Both the position numbers and the translations under genes were made by a program. Shown here in pieces: positions 48,750-57,402 of a DNA stretch of 64,000 nt. The DNA comes from Bacillota bacterium (GTDB lineage: Bacteria; Bacillota; Clostridia; Peptostreptococcales; Anaerovoracaceae). Every line of letters starts with the position of its first letter. Positions within the stretch are counted from its first letter, which is position 1. Where the stretch lies: assembly GCA_017432725.1 (NCBI GenBank), contig JAFRIQ010000035.1, positions 1-64,000 on the forward strand, read 5' to 3'. The notes beneath the pieces are model-generated. The model was not told the DNA's origin. It searched no databases and worked only from the letters and a program-made list of their open reading frames with translations.

Positions 48750-50129
48750 TTACTGATTTCTCTTTGCACGGTATTCGTTGAGTTCCTTCTCATCGATCTT
48801 GTAGAAGAACATGAGGAGTCCGGAGAGTGCCGCAGCGATTCCGGGGACTACGATAAGAAGAACTGTGAATCCCTTGGTGATCTTCGGGGTGACTTCTCCG
48901 CCTGCAACGTATCCGATGATGGAAAGTGCGAAGGATGCTACGATAGCGGAAAGAGAAGAACCGAGACGTGTGCCTGTTCCTGCCATTGACTGAAGGAATC
49001 CGCGTGCGCCCTGTACGCCCTTCATCTCGTTGTAATCCGCAACGTCAGACATGAATGCCGGCATGAAGCAGATTCCGAAGCAGCTGACCATTGTCTGGAT
49101 ACCACGTACCACGACGAATCCTGTTCCGTTGTTTCCTACCATTGCGAGCACAATGTAGAGAGCTGCCATCACGAAGTGATAGCCGATGAAGCACGGCTTC
49201 TTTCCGAACTTCTTTGCGATCATAGGTACGAAGAAGGAACCGATGCATGCGAGACCTGCGTTCACGCCGATGGTTGCAGCAGTGATTCCGGGGTTCTTGA
49301 GTACGTAATTGCAGTAGTACGGAAGAAGAACGGAGAATGTTCCGCTCTGTACGGAGTCTACGATAAGTGCGCAAAGGTATACGAGTCCGGGTCCCTTCAG
49401 GTTCTTGATCATCGTGAGGAGTCCGATCTTTGCCTGCTTGGTCACTGCCTTTGTCTCCGTTGCAGCTGTTTCAGCCTTAGGTCCTTCAACGCGGGATGCA
49501 AGTCTGTAGATGATGAATCCGCCGATGAGGATCATAACGCCGGAGAGAAGTCCGAAGTTAAGGTAGGGGTTGTTGACTCCCTTGAGGAACGGTGTCGGGA
49601 GAGCAAGGAATGCAGCTCCGAACAGCATGTAAAGAACGGAAGGAATAGTTCCTGCAACGTTTGCTGCAGAACCGAGGATTGTAGCGTCGTTTCCGGTCTT
49701 TCCGAGTTTTCCTGCAAGAGCACGGAGTGCTGTCCAACCGAAGTTGTAGGAGAACATCATGATCACGTAGAATACGATGAAGAGGATGCCAGCCTTGCCG
49801 GGATCGATTCCGAAGTTGGTGAAGGTGAGCGGAAGCGTGATACCCATTGCGATACCGCAGAGGAGATACCATACACGATATCTTCCGGCCTTCGGGTTCG
49901 TGGAGTCGATAACGGCTCCTGCGATAGCCATTGAAAATACTTTAGTGAACTGAACGATGAGGTTCAGGGTGGCTGCCAGTGCTGTCGGGATCATCAGGAC
50001 GTCTGTCATGAAGTAGTTCAGGAAGTATCCTGTCAGAACGAGCTGGAAGCCGTAGGAGAACATTCCGCCAAAGCCATAAAGGAATATTTCTTTGAAGGAT
50101 AATGTTCTTTGGTTGTTTAGATCATTCAT
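48750..50129 (-). CDS. GPH-type major facilitator transporter
   Basis: 459 residues after choosing ATG at 50127-50129 (SD GGAGG; MNDLNNQRTLSFKEIFLYGFGG); an earlier start nine codons upstream includes the SD. About twelve membrane helices. The N-terminal pattern GYFLNYFMTDVLMIP ... GAVIDSTNPKAGRYRVWYLL is the GPH (glycoside-pentoside-hexuronide) signature loop, and SDVADYNEMK matches the late loop motif. The central cytoplasmic loop is at about 225-245. GPH members carry sugars or other small solutes with cations; the substrate is not evident. It is divergent from the PucR-like regulator. Confidence 0.85.
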   Translation of the reverse strand: MNDLNNQRTLSFKEIFLYGFGGMFSYGFQLVLTGYFLNYFMTDVLMIPTALAATLNLIVQFTKVFSMAIAGAVIDSTNPKAGRYRVWYLLCGIAMGITLPLTFTNFGIDPGKAGILFIVFYVIMMFSYNFGWTALRALAGKLGKTGNDATILGSAANVAGTIPSVLYMLFGAAFLALPTPFLKGVNNPYLNFGLLSGVMILIGGFIIYRLASRVEGPKAETAATETKAVTKQAKIGLLTMIKNLKGPGLVYLCALIVDSVQSGTFSVLLPYYCNYVLKNPGITAATIGVNAGLACIGSFFVPMIAKKFGKKPCFIGYHFVMAALYIVLAMVGNNGTGFVVVRGIQTMVSCFGICFMPAFMSDVADYNEMKGVQGARGFLQSMAGTGTRLGSSLSAIVASFALSIIGYVAGGEVTPKITKGFTVLLIVVPGIAAALSGLLMFFYKIDEKELNEYRAKRNQ

Positions 50130-50235
50130 TTCTGTTTTCCTCCATATAAAACACAAAAGATCATTATTGCGAAATAATTTTATTACACTGTATAAGCGAA
50201 ATTAATGGATAAAAATATTCATTTAGAAAATATTT

Positions 50236-50264
50236 TTGTGCATTTCTGCACAATATGGTATGAT
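50236..50264 (+). promoter_or_regulatory. PucR-like gene promoter with palindromic operator
   Basis: TTGTGC (50236-50241) and TATGAT (50259-50264) are exactly 17 bp apart. The -35 lies inside a perfect inverted repeat, TTGTGCA-TTTC-TGCACAA (50236-50253). A third half-site TTTGTGCA occurs at about 50279-50286, just before the SD. The arrangement suggests autoregulation or control of the divergent transporter. Confidence 0.65.
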
Positions 50265-50298
50265 ATTGAAAAGAACTGTTTGTGCAAAGGGAAACATT

Positions 50299-51810
50299 AT
50301 GAAAATCGATCTCAAAACGCTCTACTATCACCTCAGATTCGAAGATAAGGCCGCGTTTATAGGCGAGAACTCTCCGGCTGCGGAATATTTCCGTCTCAGC
50401 GGAGGCGGAGAAAGAGAAAAGGACACCGTATACGTCGAATCTGCCGAACATGCAGGAAGGCCCGCCGTATCCTTAAGCCTCGGGAAAGACAGGATAGAAG
50501 TATACGGAAAGAGCCTTGCGGAAGTCTTCAACTCCGTATCGGATATTGCCGACTCCTACGAAAAATGGGACAGACAGCTCCAAGATGACGAGAGCAAAAA
50601 AGACGGTCCCCAGATGATACTGGCCCACGCCCTTGAGTTTCTGGAAGGCGGATATTACGTTTTCATGTCGACGGGAAAGACTTTCAGCGCCGCATCAGGA
50701 AACGCGATGGACACGGACCCTTTCTGGAGATTCGTAAGTTCTACGGACGATTATTCCTACGAGAGGCTTCAGGAACTGGAAAGCAGAATAGACTTTGCCG
50801 GCTTTAATGAAAGCGAAGAGGCAATAATCAGAAAAACGAAGACAGGCGGAAGCACCTACGTGCACCTTCCCGTCAAGGTCGGCGGCGTTTTCAACTATGC
50901 CCATCTGATCTATTTCTGCTACGATGACGCGCTGCCTCCGAACACGCATATCGTGCTGGAAAAAGTCGCGGCCCACCTTGGCTCCTGCTTCGATCTTTAC
51001 AGCAGTTCCGGTTCGTCCAAAAGATCCATAGAGATCATGAGGTCCATAGTGAACGGCCACGATGACCTTTCAAAGGAAATAACCGATTACTTCAATGAAA
51101 TACAGTGGCCTCAGACAGACCGGTATCAATGCCTTTGTATAAGCTGCGCCGAACACGAAAGAGATTTCAAGCTCACGAAAGCCTACAGGCTCTTCTGCGA
51201 CTACTTCCCTTCCGCCCTTGCTTGCATCGACGCAAAGATGATGAGCGGTCTCATCAATGTCGGCCAGGTCAGGAGCTATGAAAACAAACTCAAGAGCCTT
51301 TTGTCGGAACTGTCCGGAGAATACGTCTGCGGCATAAGCAACCCCTTCCATCACCTGGTGAGTGTGAGACTTTACTGCGTCCAGGCTGAGACGGAGATGG
51401 AACGTGCAAGAGATGAAGGCGTCGACAGATCTTTTGCAAAGGACCATGAGCTCGACTATTTCCGAGACCTTTTGACGGAAAAGCCACTCAACGAAAGCTA
51501 CATAAACCGCGATCTGCTGAATCTGGTGAACCATGATATGCAGTACGGAACGAAATATTATGCGACAGTAAAAGCATACCTGACGGCTTTTTATCATATC
51601 AGCGACGCGTCCAGGCTCCTCGGCATACACAGAAACACCTTGCTGTTCCGCCTTGAACAGATTCGCCAGATCATAGATTTTTCGGAATTCGATGCAGCGT
51701 ATCAGAACAGGGATATGGAGCAGATGAGCAGTTTTCATATTTCCATCAGCATAATCGATCAGCTTCTCTATCAAAGAGAAACAAGGATTAAAAATTCCGG
51801 AAGGCTCTAA
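50299..51810 (+). CDS. PucR/CdaR-like transcriptional regulator
   Basis: 503 residues from ATG 50299 (SD AAAGGGA; MKIDLKTLYYHLRF), 21 codons inside a longer frame without SD. The C-terminal helix-turn-helix (YYATVKAYLTAFYHISDASRLLGIHRNTLLFRLEQI) is the PucR C-terminal DNA-binding type. The N-terminal 430 residues resemble the sensing region of PucR/CdaR proteins but no ligand is evident. It is divergent from the GPH transporter, its likely target. Confidence 0.82.
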   Translation: MKIDLKTLYYHLRFEDKAAFIGENSPAAEYFRLSGGGEREKDTVYVESAEHAGRPAVSLSLGKDRIEVYGKSLAEVFNSVSDIADSYEKWDRQLQDDESKKDGPQMILAHALEFLEGGYYVFMSTGKTFSAASGNAMDTDPFWRFVSSTDDYSYERLQELESRIDFAGFNESEEAIIRKTKTGGSTYVHLPVKVGGVFNYAHLIYFCYDDALPPNTHIVLEKVAAHLGSCFDLYSSSGSSKRSIEIMRSIVNGHDDLSKEITDYFNEIQWPQTDRYQCLCISCAEHERDFKLTKAYRLFCDYFPSALACIDAKMMSGLINVGQVRSYENKLKSLLSELSGEYVCGISNPFHHLVSVRLYCVQAETEMERARDEGVDRSFAKDHELDYFRDLLTEKPLNESYINRDLLNLVNHDMQYGTKYYATVKAYLTAFYHISDASRLLGIHRNTLLFRLEQIRQIIDFSEFDAAYQNRDMEQMSSFHISISIIDQLLYQRETRIKNSGRL

Positions 51811-51821
51811 GCCTTCCGGAA
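51788..51821. terminator. Hairpin overlapping the PucR stop codon; terminator for the minus-strand gene
   Basis: TTCCGGAAGGC/GCCTTCCGGAA stem (51795-51805 and 51811-51821) with the PucR TAA in its loop. On the minus strand it is followed by TTTTTAATCC, so it terminates the small membrane gene and probably blocks the PucR transcript as well. Confidence 0.7.
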
Positions 51822-51829
51822 ATGAGATT

Positions 51830-52066
51830 TCAGAAGAAAAGTTCTCTGGTGCTTCCGAGAAGAAGCACAGTCAGTATCGCCAGATATGCGATGAGTTTAA
51901 GGATTGGGAAGGCATTGATCTTCCCTTTTAATTTGAATACGACGGATGCGATGGAAAAAAGCGTGAACCCGAGGGCTACCCAGTAATACACCGGTCTTCC
52001 TGCTTTTAGTATGGAAAAAACCGTGAGGCCCTGGACAATGCCCACCACGAAAGTGACGAAGCCCAT
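51830..52066 (-). CDS. C-terminal part of a UGA-interrupted membrane protein
   Basis: 78 residues from ATG at 52064-52066 (MGFVTFVVGIVQGL) with three hydrophobic helices (about 1-20, 25-47, 53-73). The frame stays open for 29 codons upstream of this ATG (to 52153), reading KRKLNPLELSDDFVKKLTEE-type coding sequence, and then meets a TGA that is also the stop of the 34-residue frame at 52154-52258. There is no good SD at the ATG. It is best seen as the second part of one 142-codon membrane protein gene; independent translation is possible. Confidence 0.55.
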   Translation of the reverse strand: MGFVTFVVGIVQGLTVFSILKAGRPVYYWVALGFTLFSIASVVFKLKGKINAFPILKLIAYLAILTVLLLGSTRELFF

Positions 52067-52153
52067 CTTTTTCCCGAACTGAAGAAGTTTATCCTCTTCA
52101 GTCAGTTTCTTTACGAAATCATCTGAAAGTTCCAGCGGATTCAGTTTCCTTTT

Positions 52154-52258
52154 TCAGCTCATGTATATTATGCCGGTGACTATGCTGAATACGCACAGAA
52201 GAGCATAAAAGAATCCGCTCAGCATCAGTGGATAATTTCTTATCTCTATTACTGTCAT
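52154..52258 (-). CDS. N-terminal 34-residue membrane segment before an in-frame UGA
   Basis: ATG at 52256-52258 has a very strong GGAGG SD. The 34-residue product (MTVIEIRNYPLMLSGFFYAL... ending GIIYMS) is a single membrane helix and stops with TGA at 52154-52156. The downstream 107 codons in the same frame encode a cytoplasmic loop and three more helices. Either a stand-alone small membrane protein or the beginning of a split gene. Confidence 0.6.
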   Translation of the reverse strand: MTVIEIRNYPLMLSGFFYALLCVFSIVTGIIYMS

Positions 52259-52288
52259 TACTGTGACCTCCGAATATGTACAGATTAA

Positions 52289-52316
52289 AAGGCACATATT
52301 TTTAAATATGTGCCTT
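52289..52316 (-). terminator. Terminator of hppA
   Basis: AAGGCACATATTT/AAATATGTGCCTT stem followed on the minus strand by TTAATC; it lies 25 bp after the hppA stop. Confidence 0.7.
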
Positions 52317-52341
52317 GTTTGTTTTATTTCACTTAAGAACG

Positions 52342-54339
52342 CTATATGAGTCCTGCTCCGAACCAGCTTGCGAATACCAGCGATACTACTGTCATCAACT
52401 TGATGAGTATGTTCAGAGAAGGTCCGGAAGTATCCTTGAACGGATCTCCGACTGTGTCTCCTACGACTGCAGCCTTATGTGCTTCGGAACCCTTTCCTCC
52501 GAAAGCTCCGCCTTCGATATACTTCTTCGCGTTGTCCCAGGCTCCGCCTGCGTTGGACATCATGATGGCAAGGAGCACGCCTGCTGTCAGGGCGCCTGCG
52601 ATCATTCCGCCGAGAGCGAACTTGCCGAGGACGAAACCGACTACTACGGGAGCGATGACCGCCATAATTGCGGGAACTATCATCTCCTTAAGAGAAGCTG
52701 CCGTGGATATATCTACGCAGCGAGCATAGTCAGGCTTCGAAGTACCTTCCATGATTCCGGGATCTGCGTGGAACTGACGGCGCACTTCTTCGATCATGTG
52801 GTTCGCAGCCTTTGAAACAGAGTTCATTGTGAATGCGGAGAACATGAAAGGAAGCATAGCTCCGATGAGCATTCCTACGATGACCTTTGGGTCGAGGATG
52901 TTTACAGGTTCTGTGATGTTTGCTGCATCCGCATAGGATGCGAACAGAGCGAGCGCTGTAAGAGCAGCGGATCCGATGGCGAATCCTTTGCCTATAGCAG
53001 CTGTCGTATTACCTACGGAGTCGAGCTTATCAGTGATATTGCGGACTTCCTCGGGAAGACCGGACATCTCGGCGATTCCGCCTGCGTTGTCAGCTACCGG
53101 ACCGTAAGCGTCTACGGCAATGGTCATGCCTGCTGTGGAAAGCATTCCGACTGCGGAAAGAGCGATACCGTAAAGTCCTGCGATCATATATGCTACCAGG
53201 ATGCCTACTCCGATGAGAAGAATGGGCCATACTGTGGAAAGCATGCCTACTCCGAGACCGGAAATGATCGTGGTCCCTGCTCCTGTCTGGGAAGCTTCTG
53301 CGATGCTCTTTACACTGTTATAGTCTGCGGAAGTGAAGACTTCCGTGAGTTTACCGATCGCAGTACCGACTGCCAATCCTGCGATTATAGCTATGGCGCA
53401 CTTGAAATCTCCGAAGAAGCTCTTCGAAAGGATTACCGATACCACTGCGGCGACTGCCGCTGCAAGATATGTGCCGAGGTTGAGAGCCTTGGCAGGGTCT
53501 GAATTCTCATCGCCCTTTACGGACATGATACCGACGAGGGATGCGACTATACCGGCCGCTGATACGATGAGCGGGAACAATACTCCGCTTTCGCTGTTGT
53601 ATGCGAAACCTGCCGCAAGAGCGAGCGTTATAGCGGAAATGATGGATCCAACGTAAGATTCGAAGAGGTCTGAGCCCATTCCGGCGATATCGCCTACGTT
53701 ATCCCCTACGTTGTCTGCGATAACAGCGGGGTTCCTCGGATCGTCCTCAGGTATACCTGCTTCGACTTTTCCTACGAGGTCGGCTCCTACGTCAGCTGCC
53801 TTTGTGTAGATACCTCCGCCTACCCTTCCGAACAGCGCCATTGAAGATGCGCCCAAAGAGAAGCCCATGAGGCACTTCCCTGCCACATCGTTGGGCAGGA
53901 ACGCAACTGTAAGTCCGACACCGAGGAGTCCGAGTCCTACTACGCACAGTCCCATGACTGCGCCCGATCTGAATGCTACCTTAAGAGCAGCCTTCATTCC
54001 GCCTTCTCTGGCGGCATTTGTAGTACGTACATTTCCCTTGGTAGCAACCTGCATTCCAAAGAAGCCTGCGAATACGGAGAACACAGCTCCGAAAACATAT
54101 AGACCTGCTGTTATCCAGCTGATCCCGAAACCGAGCACTACGAAGAGCAAGACGACCACGATGGCCATAGTCCTGTACTCTCTCTTCAGAAATGCCATAG
54201 CGCCTTCATGGATAAATCCGGCAAGCTCTGTCATTCTCTCGTTGCCTGTGCTCTGCCTGGAGATCCAGGATGCCAGAACGGCGGCGACAGCAAGTGCTAC
54301 GATGCCTATACCAGGGGCAACGTAATACCATGCGTTCAT
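52342..54339 (-). CDS. hppA: Membrane-bound ion-pumping pyrophosphatase, K+-dependent
   Basis: 665 residues with about 15-16 membrane helices. Couples PPi hydrolysis to Na+ or H+ export. The PPi site [35 protein letters not shown] is intact. The sequence [18 protein letters not shown] has Ala where K+-independent enzymes have Lys, so K+ dependence is expected; Na+ pumping is likely but not proven. An AGGAGG SD precedes the ATG; it follows secG by 27 bp and probably shares its promoter. Confidence 0.93.
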   Translation of the reverse strand: MNAWYYVAPGIGIVALAVAAVLASWISRQSTGNERMTELAGFIHEGAMAFLKREYRTMAIVVVLLFVVLGFGISWITAGLYVFGAVFSVFAGFFGMQVATKGNVRTTNAAREGGMKAALKVAFRSGAVMGLCVVGLGLLGVGLTVAFLPNDVAGKCLMGFSLGASSMALFGRVGGGIYTKAADVGADLVGKVEAGIPEDDPRNPAVIADNVGDNVGDIAGMGSDLFESYVGSIISAITLALAAGFAYNSESGVLFPLIVSAAGIVASLVGIMSVKGDENSDPAKALNLGTYLAAAVAAVVSVILSKSFFGDFKCAIAIIAGLAVGTAIGKLTEVFTSADYNSVKSIAEASQTGAGTTIISGLGVGMLSTVWPILLIGVGILVAYMIAGLYGIALSAVGMLSTAGMTIAVDAYGPVADNAGGIAEMSGLPEEVRNITDKLDSVGNTTAAIGKGFAIGSAALTALALFASYADAANITEPVNILDPKVIVGMLIGAMLPFMFSAFTMNSVSKAANHMIEEVRRQFHADPGIMEGTSKPDYARCVDISTAASLKEMIVPAIMAVIAPVVVGFVLGKFALGGMIAGALTAGVLLAIMMSNAGGAWDNAKKYIEGGAFGGKGSEAHKAAVVGDTVGDPFKDTSGPSLNILIKLMTVVSLVFASWFGAGLI

Positions 54340-54366
54340 TAGTTAGTTCCTCCTTAAATGTTTTTT

Positions 54367-54597
54367 TTACTTGATCACGAGCAAAACGATCGTGAGTGCT
54401 ACGAAAACAACGCCCAAAACTATAGTAAGTTTGTTGAGCAATGCGTCATAACCTTTGCTTTTCTTCTTGAATGCGCCGCTTGCTCCGGCTCCGGCGATCG
54501 TAGAAGAAAGACCGCCTCCGTTGGATGACTGGAACATGACCGCAACGATCACAAGAAGGGAGATAACTCCCAAAATTATCATTAAAACTGTTCTCAT
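54367..54597 (-). CDS. secG: Preprotein translocase subunit SecG
   Basis: 76 residues, two membrane helices (about 3-21 and 53-74) joined by the conserved glycine/serine loop (FQSSNGGGLSSTIAGAGASGAFKKKSKGYDALLNKLT). Part of the SecYEG channel. SD GGGAGG. The promoter TTGCGT-18-TAAAAT lies upstream and hppA follows. Confidence 0.92.
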   Translation of the reverse strand: MRTVLMIILGVISLLVIVAVMFQSSNGGGLSSTIAGAGASGAFKKKSKGYDALLNKLTIVLGVVFVALTIVLLVIK

Positions 54598-54624
54598 TTT
54601 ATTCCTCCCAGTGAGATAACGAAG

Positions 54625-54654
54625 ATTTTACCACAGTTGTATACTGATACGCAA
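54625..54654 (-). promoter_or_regulatory. Promoter of secG-hppA
   Basis: TTGCGT (54649-54654) and TAAAAT (54625-54630) on the minus strand are 18 bp apart, 28 bp before the secG ATG. Confidence 0.55.
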
Positions 54655-54662
54655 GAATAAAA

Positions 54663-55409
54663 TCAAAAATGAACTATCTCAAGGAAATCTCCGGGCTTAA
54701 GACTGGCTCCGCCTACCAAAGCTCCGTCTATATCGGGCATATTCATAAGTTCGGATGCGTTTGCCGGTTTGACCGATCCTCCGTACTGGATGATCATCTC
54801 TTCGGATACTTCGCTTCCGTATATCTTCTTGAGCGTCTTTCTGACGAATGCGCACATATCCTGAGCCTGTTTCGGAGTTGCAGTTTTTCCGGTACCGATA
54901 GCCCAGATGGGTTCGTAGGCTATGGTGATCTTCTTTGCGTCTTCGGCGGAAATGCCTTTGAACGCAGCCACGGTCTGCTTTTCCACGAATTCCTTTTCTC
55001 CGCCCGCTTCACGGGTCTTGAGGTTCTCTCCTACGCAGAGTATGGGGAGAAGTCCGGCGGCAAGAGCCTTTTTGAGTTTCTTGTTCACCGTCGCGTCAGT
55101 CTCCTTGAAATACTGACGTCTCTCGGAATGACCGATGATGCAGTACGTGACGCCTATGCTCTTCAGCATTTCAGCGGATACTTCTCCTGTATATGCGCCT
55201 TCGCTTTCCCAGTGCATGTTCTGAGCTGCTACTCCTATTCCCGTGCCCTTGAAAGCTTTGACCAGGGTCTCCAGATCCACGAAGGGAGCCGCTATGGCAA
55301 CCTTAACGCTGCTGGCTTCATAACTTTTCTTGAACTCCTCGGCAAAGGCTTTGGCCTCTTTGGGAGTCTTGTACATTTTCCAGTTTCCTGCGATAAAAGG
55401 TATTCTCAT
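54663..55409 (-). CDS. tpiA: Triosephosphate isomerase
   Basis: Glycolytic isomerase, 248 residues. ATG at 55407-55409 (MRIPFIAGNWKMYKT) is chosen because the ATG at 55416-55418 abuts the AGGAGG SD. K11 in NWKM, the electrophilic His in IIGHSERR and the catalytic Glu in AYEPIWAIGTG are present, as is the phosphate-gripping GGSVKPANA loop. It lies 16 bp after pgk. Confidence 0.96.
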   Translation of the reverse strand: MRIPFIAGNWKMYKTPKEAKAFAEEFKKSYEASSVKVAIAAPFVDLETLVKAFKGTGIGVAAQNMHWESEGAYTGEVSAEMLKSIGVTYCIIGHSERRQYFKETDATVNKKLKKALAAGLLPILCVGENLKTREAGGEKEFVEKQTVAAFKGISAEDAKKITIAYEPIWAIGTGKTATPKQAQDMCAFVRKTLKKIYGSEVSEEMIIQYGGSVKPANASELMNMPDIDGALVGGASLKPGDFLEIVHF

Positions 55410-55425
55410 CTCGTGCATCCTCCTT

Positions 55426-56610
55426 TTACTTGTCCTCGAGCGCCGCTACGCCCGGAAGCTCTTTACCCTCGAGGAACTCAAGGGAAGCGCCGCCGCCTGT
55501 GGAGATATGAGTGATCTTGTCTTCGAAACCGAATTCCTTGACTGCAGCCGCGCTGTCTCCTCCTCCCACGACTGTTACGGCATTGCTCTCGGCCATAGCC
55601 TTTGCGACCGCTTTCGTTCCGTCCTGGAAGTCTGCGAACTCGAATACGCCCATGGGTCCGTTCCAGACGACTGTTCCGGCCTTCTTGATCTCTTCGGCGT
55701 AAAGCTCTATGGTCTTAGGACCTATATCCATACCCATCCATCCGTCGGGCATGTCGTCAGAATCGGCGTAGCAGGTCTTGCAGCCGTCCTTGAACTCGTC
55801 GCCGCACTTGCTGTCTACGGGAAGGAGCATCTTTACGCCCTTTTCTTCAGCTTTCTTCTGAAGCTCGATGGCAAGATCCAGTTTGTCGTCTTCGCAGAGC
55901 GACGTTCCTATCTTCTTTCCGTTTGCTTTAAGGAAAGTATATGCCATGCCTCCGCCTATGATGATGGTATCGGCTTTCTCGATGAGGTTCTCTATAACGC
56001 CTATCTTATCGGATACTTTGGATCCGCCGAGTATGGCTACGAAAGGTCTCTTGGGATCGTTCAGCGCATCTCCCAGGAACTTCAGTTCTTTTTCGATGAG
56101 GAATCCGGAAACTGCGGGCAGGTACTTTGCTATTCCGGCTGTGGAAGCGTGAGCTCTGTGTACCGTACCGAAAGCGTCGGATACGTATATATCTGCAAGG
56201 GAAGCCAGGTCCTGAGCAAATACAGGATCGTTCGCCTCTTCTTCAGGTCTGAATCTCAGATTTTCGAGAAGGACCACGTCTCCGGGGTTGAGATCTTTGG
56301 TCGCTGCCACTATCTCGGGAACTACGACATTATCGCACTGTGCGAAGAACACCTGCTTTTCAAGAAGCTGGGAGATCCTTTCGGCCACGGGCTCGAGAGT
56401 GAATTCATGATTGGGCTTTCCCTTCGGACGTCCAAGATGGCTCATGAGTATAACCTTTGCGCCTCTGCCGATGAGATATTTCACCGTAGGCATCGCAGCT
56501 ACTATCCTGGTGTCATCGGTGATCTTTCCGTCTTTCATGGGAACGTTGAAGTCGCAGCGGACTATAACGCGCTTTCCCTGAACATCGATATCCTGTACTG
56601 TCTTTTTCAT
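55426..56610 (-). CDS. pgk: Phosphoglycerate kinase
   Basis: 394 residues. The N-terminal substrate domain has [22 protein letters not shown] and HLGRPKG; the C-terminal nucleotide domain has [23 protein letters not shown] and the hinge [10 protein letters not shown] with a final [20 protein letters not shown]. It transfers phosphate from 1,3-bisphosphoglycerate to ADP. pgk and tpiA form one unit behind the promoter at 56660-56689; no gap gene is present in the window. Confidence 0.97.
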   Translation of the reverse strand: MKKTVQDIDVQGKRVIVRCDFNVPMKDGKITDDTRIVAAMPTVKYLIGRGAKVILMSHLGRPKGKPNHEFTLEPVAERISQLLEKQVFFAQCDNVVVPEIVAATKDLNPGDVVLLENLRFRPEEEANDPVFAQDLASLADIYVSDAFGTVHRAHASTAGIAKYLPAVSGFLIEKELKFLGDALNDPKRPFVAILGGSKVSDKIGVIENLIEKADTIIIGGGMAYTFLKANGKKIGTSLCEDDKLDLAIELQKKAEEKGVKMLLPVDSKCGDEFKDGCKTCYADSDDMPDGWMGMDIGPKTIELYAEEIKKAGTVVWNGPMGVFEFADFQDGTKAVAKAMAESNAVTVVGGGDSAAAVKEFGFEDKITHISTGGGASLEFLEGKELPGVAALEDK

Positions 56611-56659
56611 TACGTTTCTCCTTTATTAAAAACAAATCGATTAACAGTTCAACCTATTG

Positions 56660-56689
56660 ATTATAACCCATTTCTGCATCAGTGGAAAA
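56660..56689 (-). promoter_or_regulatory. Promoter of pgk-tpiA
   Basis: A perfect TATAAT (56660-56665, minus strand) with a weak TTTTCC (56684-56689) at 18 bp, 50 bp before the pgk ATG. Confidence 0.5.
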
Positions 56690-56712
56690 GAAGAAAACGG
56701 CTATAGGCCGTT
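56690..56712 (-). terminator. Terminator overlapping the nth stop codon
   Basis: AACGGC/GCCGTT stem (56707-56712 and 56696-56701) whose loop contains part of the nth TAG stop, followed by TTTCTTCTTTT on the minus strand. Confidence 0.65.
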
Positions 56713-57336
56713 CTTTTTGCAATACTCTTCTATGCAGCATCTGCTGCATGCCGGATTTCTGGCTGTGCAGCAGTTCCTTCCGTGGAATATAAGGGCGTGG
56801 TGCATGATGACCCAAGATTCCTTCGGCAGGGCTTTCATCAGTGCTTCTTCCGTCTTCAGCACGTCCTTTTCCTGGGTCAGCCCTATACGGTTGGCCAGTC
56901 TGAACACGTGAGTGTCCACTGCTATCCTCTGCTGTCCGAATGCCTCGGCAAGGACCACGTTGGCGGTCTTCCTTCCCACGCCCGGAAGAGCTACCAGTTC
57001 TTCATAGTTACCGGGGACCTTTCCATCATATTCCGCGCACAGTACTCTCGACATGGCAAGTATATTCTTGGCCTTGTTCCTGTACAGGCCTATCTGTCTT
57101 ATGACCTCCTCTATCTCCTCCTGTGAAAGAGCGCACATGGCGTAGGCGTCGGGAGCCAGGCTGAACAGCCTGGGAGTCACCTTGTTGACGCTTACGTCAG
57201 TCGTCTGAGCGCTGAGCATCACTGCTACGAGAAGATGATATTCGCTGTCGTAATCAAGAGCGCACTTCGCCTCGGGATACTCTTCCGAAAGAAGCTCGCA
57301 TACCTTTATTCTGTTTTCCTTTGAAAGTTTTGCCAT
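56701..57336 (-). CDS. nth: Endonuclease III
   Basis: Base-excision repair glycosylase/AP lyase for oxidised pyrimidines, 211 residues. The helix-hairpin-helix LPGVGRKTANVVLAEAF holds the catalytic lysine, VDTHVFRLANRIG the catalytic aspartate, and the C-terminal cysteines (CTARNPACSRCCIEEYC) bind the [4Fe-4S] cluster. The ATG lies only nine bases after an extended -10 box, leaving almost no leader. Confidence 0.94.
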   Translation of the reverse strand: MAKLSKENRIKVCELLSEEYPEAKCALDYDSEYHLLVAVMLSAQTTDVSVNKVTPRLFSLAPDAYAMCALSQEEIEEVIRQIGLYRNKAKNILAMSRVLCAEYDGKVPGNYEELVALPGVGRKTANVVLAEAFGQQRIAVDTHVFRLANRIGLTQEKDVLKTEEALMKALPKESWVIMHHALIFHGRNCCTARNPACSRCCIEEYCKKNGL

Positions 57337-57345
57337 ACCTCGTCC

Positions 57346-57354
57346 ATTATACCA
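57346..57354 (-). promoter_or_regulatory. Extended -10 promoter of nth
   Basis: TGGTATAAT on the minus strand (TATAAT at 57346-57351) ends nine bases before the nth ATG. The -35 position falls in the terminator T-run of the symporter gene. Confidence 0.45.
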
Positions 57355-57383
57355 TAAAAAAGAGACCGGATATTCCGGTCTCT
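57355..57383 (-). terminator. Terminator of the sodium:solute symporter gene
   Basis: AGAGACCGGA/TCCGGTCTCT stem with a three-base loop followed by six T residues on the minus strand. Confidence 0.85.
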
Positions 57384-57402
57384 TCGAGCTTTTCTTTTTT
57401 GA

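Noticed and set aside
52100..52160. Selenocysteine insertion at the UGA of the split membrane protein
   Set aside because: Only a weak five-base-pair stem (CTGAA/TTCAG) with a large loop follows the UGA, and the site is in a membrane-flanking loop with no redox motif. It is kept as a possibility in the finding but not called.
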